Shown in pieces: positions 43,911 through 56,780 of a stretch of DNA of 64,000 bases. Numbering within the stretch: the first letter of the stretch is position 1; the number at the start of each line of letters is the position of its first letter. Position numbers and translations under genes: made by a program. This DNA is from Paracoccus sp. N5 (lineage in GTDB: Bacteria > Pseudomonadota > Alphaproteobacteria > Rhodobacterales > Rhodobacteraceae), in assembly GCF_000371965.1 (NCBI RefSeq), contig NZ_AQUO01000001.1, positions 372,001-436,000 on the forward strand, read 5' to 3'. The notes under the pieces were generated by a model that saw only the letters and a list, made by a program, of their open reading frames with translations, did no database searches and had not been told where the DNA came from.

Positions 43911-46867
43911 CAGCGCCCGTCCAGCATCCGCAGTTCGTGGGTGCGGCCCGACTTCACATAGGTCAGCCGGCCGTTGCCGATCGAGTTGATGGTGCCGCCG
44001 TCGATGCGGTCGCCCAGCCGCACCGTCACCACCTTGCCGCTGCGCAGCCGGATCAGCGCCCGGCTGGCCTGGCCGGCGCCGATGATGCCGATGATGGTGG
44101 TGCGGCCGGTGTCCATGCCGCGCGCCTGGGTCGCGGCCTTGGCCACGCCGGCCGAGGACACGCCTTTCGACAGGGCGGAGGCGGCGATCTCGGGCTCGTT
44201 GTCGATTTCCGGGGGCTTGTAATCCTGCTTGCGGGCGCGCGCGGCGCGCTCCTCGGCCGCGGCCTGGGCGCGGGCACGGGCCTCGGCCTGGGCGCGGGCC
44301 TGGGCCTCGGCGGCGGCGTCGGCCTGGGCGCGGGCGCGGATGCGGGCCTCGGCCTGGGCCTGCAATTGCTCGTCGAGCGCACGGCGGGCGGCGATCTCGG
44401 CCTCGCTGGGGCCCGCAGCCGGCGCGGCCGCTGCCGGGGCCGCCGCGGCCGGATCGGGGCCGGGCGCCGGGTCGGGGCCGGGTGCCGGGTCGGCGGCGGC
44501 CTCGGGCGCATCGCCGCGCCGGGGCGGCAATGGCGACGAGGCGAGCGCCGAAAGCTGCACCGCGCCGGGCGTCGCCGCCGGGGCCGCGGCGGCAGCCGTC
44601 AGCGCCGCGTCGATGGCACCGGCCGAGGGCGTGGCGCCGCCTTTGCCGGGACGCGGCTGCGGTCGGGACGAGCCACGCAAAAGCCCGCCCGAATCCCGGG
44701 CGGGCGTCGCGGCTTCCGCGCTGCGGCCGGGCTTGTCCGGTGGTGGCGTCGTGGCGGCGCGCAGCGCGGCATCGACGGCCGAGGCGCTGACCGCATCGCT
44801 GGCAGTCGCGGCCCTGCCCGGCTTGCGCAACGGCCGGGCCTGGGCCAGCCGCGCGCCCTCGGCCGCAGGCGCGATCCGGGCCTCGACCAGGCCGTGCCGG
44901 CCCAGATCGCGGATCAGGTCGCGCAACTGCCGGTCATCGGCGGGGGCCAGCGCCTCGTCCTCGATCAGGTCGGGGGCCGAGCCCTCGGGGCGCAGCGGTG
45001 GCCGGGACGAGCCGCGCAGCGCCGCATCCTTGGCGACCGGGCCGGCGGGCGCCGCGGCCGGGCTGGCGGCCGGCGCCGCAGCCGGGGCGGTGGCGCGGCG
45101 GGCGCGCTCCGGCGGACGAGTGGCGCGGATCGGCTGCGCCGCCTTCTGGCTTGCCGCATAGGGCAAGGGATCGGCCGGCAGGCGCGGCGCGCTGTCGGCG
45201 CGCGGCGCGCTGGTCTGCGGCGTGCTGCGCCGCGGCGCCAGCTGCGGCCGCGCCGAACTGCTGAGACGCACCGCCGCCGGCGCCGCACTGGTCGGCCGCG
45301 CGGCCGAGGGCGTGGTCCGGGCCGGCTGCTGCGGCGCGGCAGCGGGGCGGGTGGCGGCGACGCTGGCCGCCGGGGCGGCGGCGGCGACGGCGGGCGCTTG
45401 CAGCGGGACCGCGGCCGCAGCGGCCGGCGCATCCGGGGCCGCAGGCGCGGCGGCATGGGCCGAGGGCGGCACCACGGCGGCGGCGACGGCGGCGGCCGCC
45501 ACGATGACGCGCCGCCGCTCCTCTTCGGTCAGGGCCGAGATCGGCGCGGTGGGCGCGGCCAGTTGCGGCGCGGGCTGCGCCGGCGCTGGCCGAGCAGGCG
45601 CCGCGGTTTGCGAGGCAACCACCGAAGGTTCGGGGGCGGCTGCCGCGAGGGACTCTGGCGCGGCTTCGGGGGCGGGCGCCGTTGCGGCGGCTTGCGGCGC
45701 CGGATCGGCCGGGCGCTCGACCGCGGGGGCGGATTCGGCCAGGCTGTCGCCGCCGTCGCGCGGCACCACGAAGGCCCAGATCAGGATCAGCCCGGCGACC
45801 AGCGCCGCCAGCATGCCGACGAGACCGACCAGCCCGCCCCGCTCGCCCGGGCGGCGGCCGGAAGGCGGCGCGGCCACGGTCTCGCGCGTCTTGCGGGCCC
45901 CGGCGGCGCGTTCATGGATGGCGCGGGCGCGCGGGTTCAAGGCCGGACCGGCGGCGCCAGGTTCCGCAGCCGGGGTGTGGCGCACCACCGTGGCGGCGGC
46001 GGCCTCGGTCACCGGCGCAGCTTCGGGCTCGGCCTCCGGCGCTGCAGCGGCAGTCTCGGCCAGCGGGACGGCGGCGGATTCCTCCGGCGCATCCTCGGGC
46101 TTGGCCGGTTCGCTCTCTGCCGGCGCGGCATCGGCGACCGGCACGGGCTCCGACCGTTCGGCAGCCTCGGGCGTTTCGGGTTCGGCCGTCTCGGGTTGGG
46201 CCGGATCGGCCGTGCCGGCAGGCTCGGCCGCCGTCTCGGTAGCGGGTTCGGCCAGTTCCTCGGCATCGCCACCCAGGTCCAGATCCGTGGGCGCGCTGTC
46301 CTCGGCGAATTGCAGCCCGGCCGAGGTCACGCCGGCCTGGGCCGGATCGACGGCGGGCCTTGCGCGGGCCGGGGGATCCAGCACGAAGACCGGCTCGCCC
46401 GGATAGGCGCCCTCGGCCGGCGCGGCGCGGAAGCCCTGGCCGTCGAAGCCGTATTGCGCGGCGAAATCGCGTGCCTCGCGCAGGGTCTGGCGCGCCACGG
46501 CGGCGACGCGGACGCTGTCGCCGTCGCCCTCCCAGTCGAAGGCCAGGTCGTCGATGGTATAGGGCGTCAGCCCGTCCAGCGCCCGGCCCACCGACCGCTC
46601 GCGGTCGGCGCCGGGGGCGACGGTCAGGGTGGTGTAAAGGATCTGGTCGTCGGGGATGACCAGCGTCACCGGCAGCGGAACCGCGTCTCCGGTCATGGCG
46701 CGCAGCGCGGTCAATTCGTCGCGAAAGCCCGCCGAGTCGAACTCGACCGAGCCGAGATGGCGCCATGCGGCCGGCGCCTGCCCCTCGGCCGCCGTCTCGC
46801 GGCGTTGAAGATGCACGGCATCCTCGCTGAAGGAAAGGGCGTATTCGGTAACGGAATCAAGCGACAT
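43910..46867 (-). CDS. large Ala/Pro-rich single-span membrane protein with PilM-like and PilP-like ends
   Basis: A 985-residue protein of extreme Ala/Pro/Glu content. Residues 1-160 are ordered and cytoplasmic, with the flavour of a PilM/GspL-like domain (PVTLVIPDDQILYTTLTV, LDGLTPYTIDDLAFDWEGDG). One membrane span lies at about 346-368 (LVGLVGMLAALVAGLILIWA). Residues 370-900 are low-complexity and presumably periplasmic, with repeated SSRPxxRPE/G-type motifs. The last 65 residues resemble the PilP/GspC homology region (TTIIGIIGAGQASRALIRL, VVTVRLGDRIDGGTINSIGN). Similar proteins are sometimes mislabelled as translation initiation factor because of composition. Function is unknown; an envelope-spanning scaffold is the inference. 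Confidence 0.6.
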   Translation of the reverse strand: MSLDSVTEYALSFSEDAVHLQRRETAAEGQAPAAWRHLGSVEFDSAGFRDELTALRAMTGDAVPLPVTLVIPDDQILYTTLTVAPGADRERSVGRALDGLTPYTIDDLAFDWEGDGDSVRVAAVARQTLREARDFAAQYGFDGQGFRAAPAEGAYPGEPVFVLDPPARARPAVDPAQAGVTSAGLQFAEDSAPTDLDLGGDAEELAEPATETAAEPAGTADPAQPETAEPETPEAAERSEPVPVADAAPAESEPAKPEDAPEESAAVPLAETAAAAPEAEPEAAPVTEAAAATVVRHTPAAEPGAAGPALNPRARAIHERAAGARKTRETVAAPPSGRRPGERGGLVGLVGMLAALVAGLILIWAFVVPRDGGDSLAESAPAVERPADPAPQAAATAPAPEAAPESLAAAAPEPSVVASQTAAPARPAPAQPAPQLAAPTAPISALTEEERRRVIVAAAAVAAAVVPPSAHAAAPAAPDAPAAAAAVPLQAPAVAAAAPAASVAATRPAAAPQQPARTTPSAARPTSAAPAAVRLSSSARPQLAPRRSTPQTSAPRADSAPRLPADPLPYAASQKAAQPIRATRPPERARRATAPAAAPAASPAAAPAGPVAKDAALRGSSRPPLRPEGSAPDLIEDEALAPADDRQLRDLIRDLGRHGLVEARIAPAAEGARLAQARPLRKPGRAATASDAVSASAVDAALRAATTPPPDKPGRSAEAATPARDSGGLLRGSSRPQPRPGKGGATPSAGAIDAALTAAAAAPAATPGAVQLSALASSPLPPRRGDAPEAAADPAPGPDPAPGPDPAAAAPAAAAPAAGPSEAEIAARRALDEQLQAQAEARIRARAQADAAAEAQARAQAEARARAQAAAEERAARARKQDYKPPEIDNEPEIAASALSKGVSSAGVAKAATQARGMDTGRTTIIGIIGAGQASRALIRLRSGKVVTVRLGDRIDGGTINSIGNGRLTYVKSGRTHELRMLDGR

Positions 46868-47068
46868 GAATAGGCTTTGCTCTGCGGTCCCGGGCGCCTG
46901 CGCGCGTTCTTGTGATCTTTTTGAATGGACTACCGCAGAACGCGATCCGTGAAAAGCGGAACACCGGATTGTGAGGCATCCAAACCGCGATTTCCGGTGT
47001 TATGGGGCGGGAACGACAATCGCGCGGCCAGAACCCTTCCCCAAGGCCGTGCCAAGGAGACAGAAATC
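46868..47068. promoter_or_regulatory. divergent promoter region
   Basis: These 200 bp separate the leftward Ala/Pro-rich gene from the rightward SIMPL gene, so promoters for both must lie here. I could not assign a convincing -35/-10 pair or a known operator. Confidence 0.4.
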
Positions 47069-47932
47069 ATGGCCCCATTCCGCCCCCTGCTGACCGCGGC
47101 GACGCTGATCGCCATCGGCACCGGCCCGCTGCTGGCGCAGACCGCCCCGGACGCCCCGCCGCCGCCCCCGCCGCAGATCGGACAGCACGCCATGAAACAC
47201 TCCGGCAAGCATCACGGGCCCATGGCCAAGCTGACCGTGACCGGCGAGGGCCAGTCCGCGGCCCAGCCCGACATGGCGACGATCTCGCTGGGGGTCAGCT
47301 CGCGCGCCGCCACCGCCGCCGAGGCGATGGCGCAGACTGCCGAGCAGCAAGGTAAGGTCATCGAGGCGCTGAAGGCCGAGGGGATCGAGGCCCGCGACAT
47401 CCAGACCTCGGGGCTGAACCTGTCGCCGGTGATCGACTATCAGGACGGCCAGGCGCCCAAGCTGACCGGCTATGCCGCGCAGAACATGGTGACGCTGCGC
47501 GTGCGCGACATCGCGGCGCTTGGCGGGGTGCTGGACAAGCTGGTCGCCTCGGGCGCCAATGAGATCAGCGGCATCAGCTTCTCGCGCGAGGACATGACCG
47601 AGGCGCTGGACCAGGCCCGCGCCGATGCCATCGCCGATGCGCGCCACCGCGCCGAGGTCATGGCCGAGGCGGCCGGGATGAAGCTCGGGCCGCTGATCTC
47701 GCTCTCCGAGGCCCAGGCCGGCGGCGGGCCGCGCCCGATGATGATGGCGGCTGCGGCCAAGCAGGCCGACACCCCCGTCGAGGCGGGCGAGCTGGCGGTG
47801 ACGGCCCATGTGACCGCCGTCTTCGCCATGCACGAGGACGGCCCCGCACCGGACGCGGCCCCTGCCCCCGACGCCCCTGCCCCCGATGCTCCGGCGCCAG
47901 ACGCCCCCGAAGGCGAGGCGCTGGCGAACTGA
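47069..47932 (+). CDS. SIMPL-domain (DUF541) periplasmic protein
   Basis: A 287-residue exported protein. The signal peptide (MAPFRPLLTAATLIAIGTGP then LLAQ) is followed by a His-rich stretch (HAMKHSGKHHGP). The SIMPL domain starts at KLTVTGEGQSAAQPDMATIS and contains SGLNLSPVIDYQDGQ and MVTLRVRDIAALGGVLDKLV. The tail is a PDAPAPDAPAPDA-type proline repeat. E. coli YggE of this family reduces oxidative stress by an unknown mechanism. The ATG at 47069 has an AAGGAGA site. Confidence 0.85.
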   Translation: MAPFRPLLTAATLIAIGTGPLLAQTAPDAPPPPPPQIGQHAMKHSGKHHGPMAKLTVTGEGQSAAQPDMATISLGVSSRAATAAEAMAQTAEQQGKVIEALKAEGIEARDIQTSGLNLSPVIDYQDGQAPKLTGYAAQNMVTLRVRDIAALGGVLDKLVASGANEISGISFSREDMTEALDQARADAIADARHRAEVMAEAAGMKLGPLISLSEAQAGGGPRPMMMAAAAKQADTPVEAGELAVTAHVTAVFAMHEDGPAPDAAPAPDAPAPDAPAPDAPEGEALAN

Positions 47933-47950
47933 GCGCCACGAATGCAGCAG

Positions 47951-47980
47951 AGCGGGCGGCGGGCCATTCCGCCGCCCGCT
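47951..47980. terminator. bidirectional hairpin terminator
   Basis: AGCGGGCGGCGG and its exact complement CCGCCGCCCGCT enclose a 6-nt loop. It sits between two convergent genes (SIMPL and the metY-type gene) and should stop transcription from both sides. Confidence 0.75.
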
Positions 47981-47984
47981 TGGT

Positions 47985-49283
47985 TCAGGCCGTCGCCGCC
48001 GCCAGCGCCTGGTCGAGATCGGCGATGATGTCCTGCGCGTCCTCGATGCCGATCGACAGCCGCACCACGTCAGGCCCGGCCCCGGCCGCGATCTTCTGCG
48101 CGTCGCTGAGCTGGCTGTGCGTGGTCGAGGCGGAATGGATCACCAGCGAACGCGCATCGCCCAGGTTCGCGACATGGCTGAAGAGCTTCAGGCTGTCGAC
48201 CAGCTTCACCGCCGCGTCGTAGCCGCCCTTGATCGAGAAGGTGAAAAGCGCCCCCGCCCCTTTGGGATAGACCCGCCGCGCCGTGGCGTTCCAGGGCGAG
48301 GACGCAAGGCCGGCATAGGTGACCGAGGTGACGCGCGGGTCCTTCTCCAGCCATTCCGCGACCTTTTGGGCGTTCTCAACATGGCGCTGCATGCGCAGGC
48401 CCAGGGTCTCGACCCCCATCAGCGTGTAATGCGCGGCCTGCGGGTTCATGGTCATGCCCAGGTCGCGCAGCCCGATGGCGATGCCGTGGAAGGTGAAGGC
48501 GAGGCTGCCGAAGGTCTCGTGGAACTTCAGCCCGTGATAGGCCGGCTCGGGCTGCGACAGGCTGGGGAACTTGTCCGAGGCCGACCAGTCGAACTTGCCG
48601 CTGTCCACGATCACGCCGCCGGTCACGGTGCCATTGCCGGTGATGTATTTCGTCAGGCTGTGCACGACCAGCGTGGCGCCCAGCTCCAGCGGCTTGCAAA
48701 GCCAGGGCGTCGCCAGCGTGTTGTCGACGATCAGCGGCAGGCCGAGCTCGTCCGCCACCTTGGCCACCGCCGGAATGTCGGTGACATAGCCGCCGGGGTT
48801 GGAGATCGATTCGCAGAAGATGGCGCGGGTATCCTCGTCCGCCGCCGCCCGCAGCGCCTCGAGATCGTCCAGGTCGACGAATTTGCACGACCAGCCGAAG
48901 CGCTTGATGGTCTGGCTGAACTGGGTGATGGTGCCGCCATAGAGCCGGGTCGAGGCGATGATGTTCCTGCCCGGCCCCATCAGCGGGAACAGCGCCATGA
49001 TCTGCGCCGCATGGCCCGACGAACAGCAGACCGCGCCCGCGCCGCCCTCCAGCGCCGCGATGCGGGTCTGCAGCGCGGCGACGGTCGGGTTGGTCAGGCG
49101 GGAATAGATATAGCCGACCTCCTGCAGGCCGAAGAGCCGCGCGGCATGGCCCGCGTCCTGGAACACATAGGCGGTGGTCTGATAGATCGGCACCTGGCGC
49201 GAACCGGTCGCCGGGTCGGGCGCGCTGCCGGCATGGACGGCGCTGGTGTCGAAGCCCCAATCGGGGGACATGCTGTCGGACAT
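47985..49283 (-). CDS. metY: O-acetylhomoserine sulfhydrylase-type enzyme (Cys/Met metabolism PLP family)
   Basis: A 432-residue PLP enzyme. Typical motifs are VPIYQTTAYVFQDAGHAARL, YSRLTNPTVAALQTRIAALE, GAGAVCCSSGHAAQIMALF and the Schiff-base Lys in LVVHSLTKYITGNGTVTGG. The length and the YxTxxxGG-type region fit MetY, which makes homocysteine from O-acetylhomoserine and sulfide. That homocysteine is the MetH substrate, and metH lies 350 bp away. I use the ATG at 49283 with a GGGAGAG site; the open frame further upstream lacks family sequence. Confidence 0.9.
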   Translation of the reverse strand: MSDSMSPDWGFDTSAVHAGSAPDPATGSRQVPIYQTTAYVFQDAGHAARLFGLQEVGYIYSRLTNPTVAALQTRIAALEGGAGAVCCSSGHAAQIMALFPLMGPGRNIIASTRLYGGTITQFSQTIKRFGWSCKFVDLDDLEALRAAADEDTRAIFCESISNPGGYVTDIPAVAKVADELGLPLIVDNTLATPWLCKPLELGATLVVHSLTKYITGNGTVTGGVIVDSGKFDWSASDKFPSLSQPEPAYHGLKFHETFGSLAFTFHGIAIGLRDLGMTMNPQAAHYTLMGVETLGLRMQRHVENAQKVAEWLEKDPRVTSVTYAGLASSPWNATARRVYPKGAGALFTFSIKGGYDAAVKLVDSLKLFSHVANLGDARSLVIHSASTTHSQLSDAQKIAAGAGPDVVRLSIGIEDAQDIIADLDQALAAATA

Positions 49284-49458
49284 GGAAACTCTCCCTAGCT
49301 GCGGGCGCGAGACTAGGCGGGTTTCGCGACGGAAATCCATCGAAATCCGGGGGATGGCGCCGGGAAAGGCGCGGCATGGCGCCGCGCAGCCGTCCAGGAG
49401 AACGCGCCTTCTCCGCCGGGGCGGGAAAGAGCATGGCATCGCTTCAGGGAAGGGATGT

Positions 49459-49545
49459 TGGTGCGGTCGAGAAGACTCGAACTTCCACTCCGGTTAAGGA
49501 ACAGCGACCTCAACGCTGCGCGTCTACCAATTCCGCCACGACCGC
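49459..49545 (-). tRNA. tRNA-Leu (anticodon GAG)
   Basis: The minus strand folds as a class II tRNA. The acceptor is GCGGTCG pairing with CGACCGC, followed by discriminator A and an encoded CCA. The D-arm has GAATTGGTAGACGC, the anticodon arm is CAGCG-TTGAGGT-CGCTG (anticodon GAG), a long variable arm follows, and the T-loop is TTCGAGT. It lies between metY and metH, reading the same way. Confidence 0.95.
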
Positions 49546-49576
49546 ACGTCGTCAGGCCCGCGCGTTCTAGACGGTT

Positions 49577-49614
49577 GCGCGGCGGATGAAAAGAGTGATT
49601 TTCACCCGCCGCGC
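49577..49614 (-). terminator. hairpin terminator after metH
   Basis: GCGCGGCGG (49577-49585) pairs with CCGCCGCGC (49606-49614), with extra TGAAA/TTTCA pairing inside. It lies 23 bp beyond the metH stop and upstream of the tRNA. Confidence 0.7.
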
Positions 49615-49637
49615 CAATTACAGCATGGGCCTGTTTT

Positions 49638-53399
<3,762 letters not shown>

Positions 53400-53510
53400 G
53401 GCGGCATCCGGGCTTGGTTCGAAGAGCAACCTATACAGGCAGACCGTCATTTAGTGAAATTCAACATCCGCACAATGATCTTGCGCCAGATTCATGATCC
53501 CGGGGCCCGA

Positions 53511-53565
53511 CGCGCCTTCTTTGTTGCGGAAATACCCCGGGGGTGTGGGGCAGCGCCCCCACCGC
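53511..53565. repeat. dispersed intergenic repeat copy
   Basis: GCGCCTTCTTTGTTGCGGAA followed by ATACCCCGGGGG is an inverted copy of the intergenic element seen at 20410, 28634 and 41821. It lies between the divergent metH and lipB genes and continues into a GGGGCAGCGCCCC hairpin. Confidence 0.6.
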
Positions 53566-53613
53566 CGACGGCGCCCTCTTGCGACAGCCCGTCCGCAGGA
53601 ATATCTGCCGGCC

Positions 53614-54270
53614 ATGACCGAATGGATCACCGCCCCCGGACTGACCGATTATGCGCAAGCCGTGGCCTTCATGGAGGCGCGCGCCGCCGCGATCCACGAG
53701 GGCCGCGCCGAGGAGCTGATCTGGCTGGTCGAGCACCCGCCGCTCTATACCGCCGGCACCTCGGCCAGGGCCGAAGACCTGCTCAGCGCCCGCTTCCCGG
53801 TGCACGAGACCGGCCGCGGCGGGCAATATACCTATCACGGGCCCGGACAGCGCGTGGTCTATGCCATGCTGGACCTGAACCGGCGCGGCCGCGACGTGCG
53901 CGCCTTCGTCAAGGCGCTCGAATCCTGGGTCATCGACGCCTTGGCCGAGTTCAACCTGAAGGGCGAGATCCGCGACGGCCGCGTCGGCGTCTGGATCGCC
54001 CGGCCCGACAAGGCGCCGCTGCCCGACGGCAGCATGCGCGAGGACAAGATCGCCGCCATCGGCGTCAAGCTGCGGCGCTGGGTCAGCTTCCACGGCATCT
54101 CGATCAATGTCGAGCCCGACCTCTCCCATTACGCCGGCATCGTGCCCTGCGGCATCCAGGGCCATGGCGTGACCAGCCTGGTCGACCTCGGCCTGCCGGT
54201 CGGGATGGACGACCTCGACTTGGCGCTGCGGGCCGGGTTCGCGCGGCATTTCCCGCCGCTGGCCGGCTGA
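53614..54270 (+). CDS. lipB: octanoyl-ACP:protein octanoyltransferase
   Basis: A 218-residue LipB. Motifs are LVEHPPLYTAGTSA, GGQYTYHGPGQRVVYAM, the lysine in IAAIGVKLRRWVSFHGISIN and the catalytic cysteine in IVPCGIQGHGVTSL. It transfers octanoyl groups to apo-lipoyl domains, the first step of lipoate assembly. The ATG at 53614 follows a spaced purine stretch only weakly. Confidence 0.95.
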   Translation: MTEWITAPGLTDYAQAVAFMEARAAAIHEGRAEELIWLVEHPPLYTAGTSARAEDLLSARFPVHETGRGGQYTYHGPGQRVVYAMLDLNRRGRDVRAFVKALESWVIDALAEFNLKGEIRDGRVGVWIARPDKAPLPDGSMREDKIAAIGVKLRRWVSFHGISINVEPDLSHYAGIVPCGIQGHGVTSLVDLGLPVGMDDLDLALRAGFARHFPPLAG

Positions 54271-54414
54271 TTTTCACCCGCACGGAAAAGCAGCCTCAAA
54301 GCTTTCTGCGACTTTTTGACGGTGTTGCACCCCAACCCGGCATGCTACCCCTGTACTTCGGAGGAGGACGAGGGTCCTCTCGTCGACTCAAGGAAAGAAC
54401 CCAGAGGATTCGCG

Positions 54415-54927
54415 ATGAAGACCAGCATCTACGCCACTCTCGCCGCCACGTTTCTCGCCCTGCCCGCCTTGGCCCAGGACGCCGGAGACCCGGCCAAGGG
54501 CGAGAAGGAATTCAGGAAGTGCAAGGCCTGCCACATGATCCAGTCGCCGGACGGCTCGGATGTGGTCAAGGGTGGCAAGACCGGCCCGAACCTCTATGGC
54601 GTGGTCGGGCGCAAGGCCGGCACCGAGGAGGGCTTCAAGTATTCCGACGCGCTGATCAAGCTCGGCGAGGCCGGCGAGGTCTGGACCACCGAGGATCTGG
54701 AGCATTACATCACCGACCCGAACAAATACGTCGAGGAAAAGGTCGGCGACAAGTCGCTGAAGACCAAGATGACCTTCAAGATGGCCAAGAACCAGGCCGA
54801 CGTGGTGGCCTTCCTGGCGCAGCACTCGCCCGAGGCGGGCGACGCGCCCGCGGCCGGCGATGCACCCGCGGCTGATGCTCCCGCCGAGGCCCCTGCCGAG
54901 ACTCCCGCCGCGCCGGCGTCGAACTGA
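54415..54927 (+). CDS. cycA: cytochrome c550, periplasmic electron carrier
   Basis: A 170-residue class I cytochrome c. A signal peptide of 20 residues ends at ALA before QDAGDPAKGEKEF. The heme site is KCKACHMIQ and the axial methionine is in KTKMTFKMAKNQADVVAFLA. The sequence closely follows Paracoccus cytochrome c550, with a longer Ala/Pro tail (PAAGDAPAADAPAEAPAE). It carries electrons from the bc1 complex to oxidases and denitrification enzymes, and here directly precedes the oxidase subunit I gene. AAGGAAAG and AGAGGA lie upstream of the start. Confidence 0.93.
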   Translation: MKTSIYATLAATFLALPALAQDAGDPAKGEKEFRKCKACHMIQSPDGSDVVKGGKTGPNLYGVVGRKAGTEEGFKYSDALIKLGEAGEVWTTEDLEHYITDPNKYVEEKVGDKSLKTKMTFKMAKNQADVVAFLAQHSPEAGDAPAAGDAPAADAPAEAPAETPAAPASN

Positions 54928-54957
54928 GCCGATCCTGTCGCCAAGCGGCAACATTCG

Positions 54958-54989
54958 CGCCCCCGGCACGCCGAAAGCGTCCGGGGGCG
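54958..54989 (+). terminator. hairpin terminator after cycA
   Basis: CGCCCCCGG (54958-54966) pairs with CCGGGGGCG (54981-54989) around a 14-nt loop and is followed by a T-containing stretch. It sits 30 bp after the cycA stop and separates it from the oxidase gene. Confidence 0.65.
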
Positions 54990-55099
54990 TGTCATTTGGG
55001 ACCTGTGGCGGATTGCCTCAGCCCATCATCCTGTTCTAGAACCGATAGTGAGTCCGCTGGCCCCCGAGGCCGGCCAGCCGCATCTGAGGGAGTCCACGC

Positions 55100-56776
55100 A
55101 TGGCAGACGCAGCCGTTCACGGCCACGGTGGCCATCATGACACCCGCGGGTTCTTCACCCGCTGGTTCATGTCAACCAACCACAAGGATATCGGTATCCT
55201 TTACCTGTTCACGGCCGGCGTCGTCGGCCTGATCTCGGTCTGCTTTACCGTCTACATGCGGATGGAACTGCAGCATCCCGGCGTGCAGCTCATGTGCCTG
55301 GAAGGCGCGCGGCTGATCGCCGACGCCTCGGCGGAATGCACCCCGAACGGGCATCTGTGGAACGTCATGATCACCTATCACGGCGTGCTGATGATGTTCT
55401 TCGTCGTCATCCCGGCGCTGTTCGGCGGTTTCGGCAACTATTTCATGCCGCTGCATATCGGCGCCCCGGACATGGCCTTCCCGCGGCTGAACAACCTCAG
55501 CTACTGGATGTATGTCTGCGGCGTCGCGCTCGGCATCGCCTCGCTGCTGGCGCCCGGCGGCTCGGACCAGCCCGGCTCGGGCGTGGGCTGGGTGCTCTAC
55601 CCGCCGCTCTCGACCACCGAAGGCGGCTATTCGATGGACCTGGCGATCTTTGCCGTCCACGTCTCGGGCGCCTCGTCGATCCTGGGCGCGATCAACATCA
55701 TCACCACCTTCCTGAACATGCGCGCCCCCGGCATGACGCTGTTCAAGGTGCCGCTGTTCGCGTGGTCGGTCTTCATCACCGCCTGGCTGATCCTGCTGTC
55801 GCTGCCGGTCCTGGCGGGCGCGATCACCATGCTGCTGATGGACCGCAACTTCGGCACGCATTTCTTCGACCCGGCCGGCGGCGGCGACCCGGTGCTCTAC
55901 CAGCACATCCTGTGGTTCTTCGGCCACCCCGAGGTCTATATCATCATCCTGCCCGGCTTCGGCATCATCAGCCACGTGATCTCGACCTTCGCGCGCAAGC
56001 CGATCTTCGGCTACCTGCCGATGGTCCTGGCCATGGCGGCCATCGGCATCCTGGGCTTCGTGGTCTGGGCGCACCATATGTATACCGCCGGCATGTCGCT
56101 GACCCAGCAGGCCTATTTCATGCTGGCGACCATGACCATCGCCGTGCCGACCGGCATCAAGGTCTTCTCCTGGATCGCCACCATGTGGGGCGGCTCGATC
56201 GAGTTCAAGACGCCGATGCTCTGGGCCTTCGGCTTCCTGTTCCTGTTCACCGTCGGCGGCGTGACCGGCGTGGTGCTGAGCCAGGCGCCGCTCGACCGGG
56301 TCTATCACGACACCTATTACGTCGTGGCGCATTTCCACTATGTGATGAGCCTGGGCGCGGTCTTCGGCATCTTCGCCGGGGTCTATTACTGGATCGGCAA
56401 GATGTCCGGCCGGCAATACCCGGAATGGGCCGGCAAGCTGCATTTCTGGATGATGTTCCTGGGTTCGAACATGATCTTCTTCCCGCAGCACTTCCTGGGC
56501 CGCCAGGGCATGCCGCGCCGCTACATCGACTATCCGGTCGAGTTCGCCTATTGGAACAACATCTCGTCGATCGGCGCCTATATCAGCTTCGCGTCCTTCC
56601 TGCTGTTCATCGGCATCGTGTTCTACACGCTCTTCGCCGGGCGCCGGGTGAACGTGCCGAACTACTGGAACGAGCACGCCGACACGCTGGAATGGACCCT
56701 GCCCTCGCCCCCGCCCGAGCACACGTTCGAGCAGCTGCCCAAGCGCGAGGACTGGGATCGCGCCCACGCGCATTGA
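55100..56776 (+). CDS. ctaD: cytochrome c oxidase (aa3) subunit I
   Basis: A 558-residue heme-copper oxidase subunit I with twelve spans. Key residues fall on Paracoccus denitrificans numbers: Asp124 (HIGAPDMAFPRLNN, D channel), His276, Glu278 and Tyr280 in WFFGHPEVYIIILPG, and Lys354 in VPTGIKVFSWIATMWGG (K channel). The heme ligands are in VVAHFHYVMSLG. It reduces oxygen and pumps protons in the cytoplasmic membrane. Subunits II and III are not in the window, so this is a stand-alone ctaD copy next to cycA; which of the paralogues it is I cannot tell. Confidence 0.97.
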   Translation: MADAAVHGHGGHHDTRGFFTRWFMSTNHKDIGILYLFTAGVVGLISVCFTVYMRMELQHPGVQLMCLEGARLIADASAECTPNGHLWNVMITYHGVLMMFFVVIPALFGGFGNYFMPLHIGAPDMAFPRLNNLSYWMYVCGVALGIASLLAPGGSDQPGSGVGWVLYPPLSTTEGGYSMDLAIFAVHVSGASSILGAINIITTFLNMRAPGMTLFKVPLFAWSVFITAWLILLSLPVLAGAITMLLMDRNFGTHFFDPAGGGDPVLYQHILWFFGHPEVYIIILPGFGIISHVISTFARKPIFGYLPMVLAMAAIGILGFVVWAHHMYTAGMSLTQQAYFMLATMTIAVPTGIKVFSWIATMWGGSIEFKTPMLWAFGFLFLFTVGGVTGVVLSQAPLDRVYHDTYYVVAHFHYVMSLGAVFGIFAGVYYWIGKMSGRQYPEWAGKLHFWMMFLGSNMIFFPQHFLGRQGMPRRYIDYPVEFAYWNNISSIGAYISFASFLLFIGIVFYTLFAGRRVNVPNYWNEHADTLEWTLPSPPPEHTFEQLPKREDWDRAHAH

Positions 56777-56780
56777 GCCG

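Noticed and set aside
40854..43961. Open frame of about 1035 codons opposite gatB and the antiporter
   Set aside because: Shadow of two strongly supported genes, with His/Gln/Arg-rich content.
49284..49330. SAM-II riboswitch upstream of metY
   Set aside because: A CCTAG/CTAGG repeat is present, but the conserved SAM-II pseudoknot sequence is not.
53400..53613. Cobalamin riboswitch upstream of metH
   Set aside because: No B12-box-like sequence or suitable fold was visible in the metH-lipB gap.
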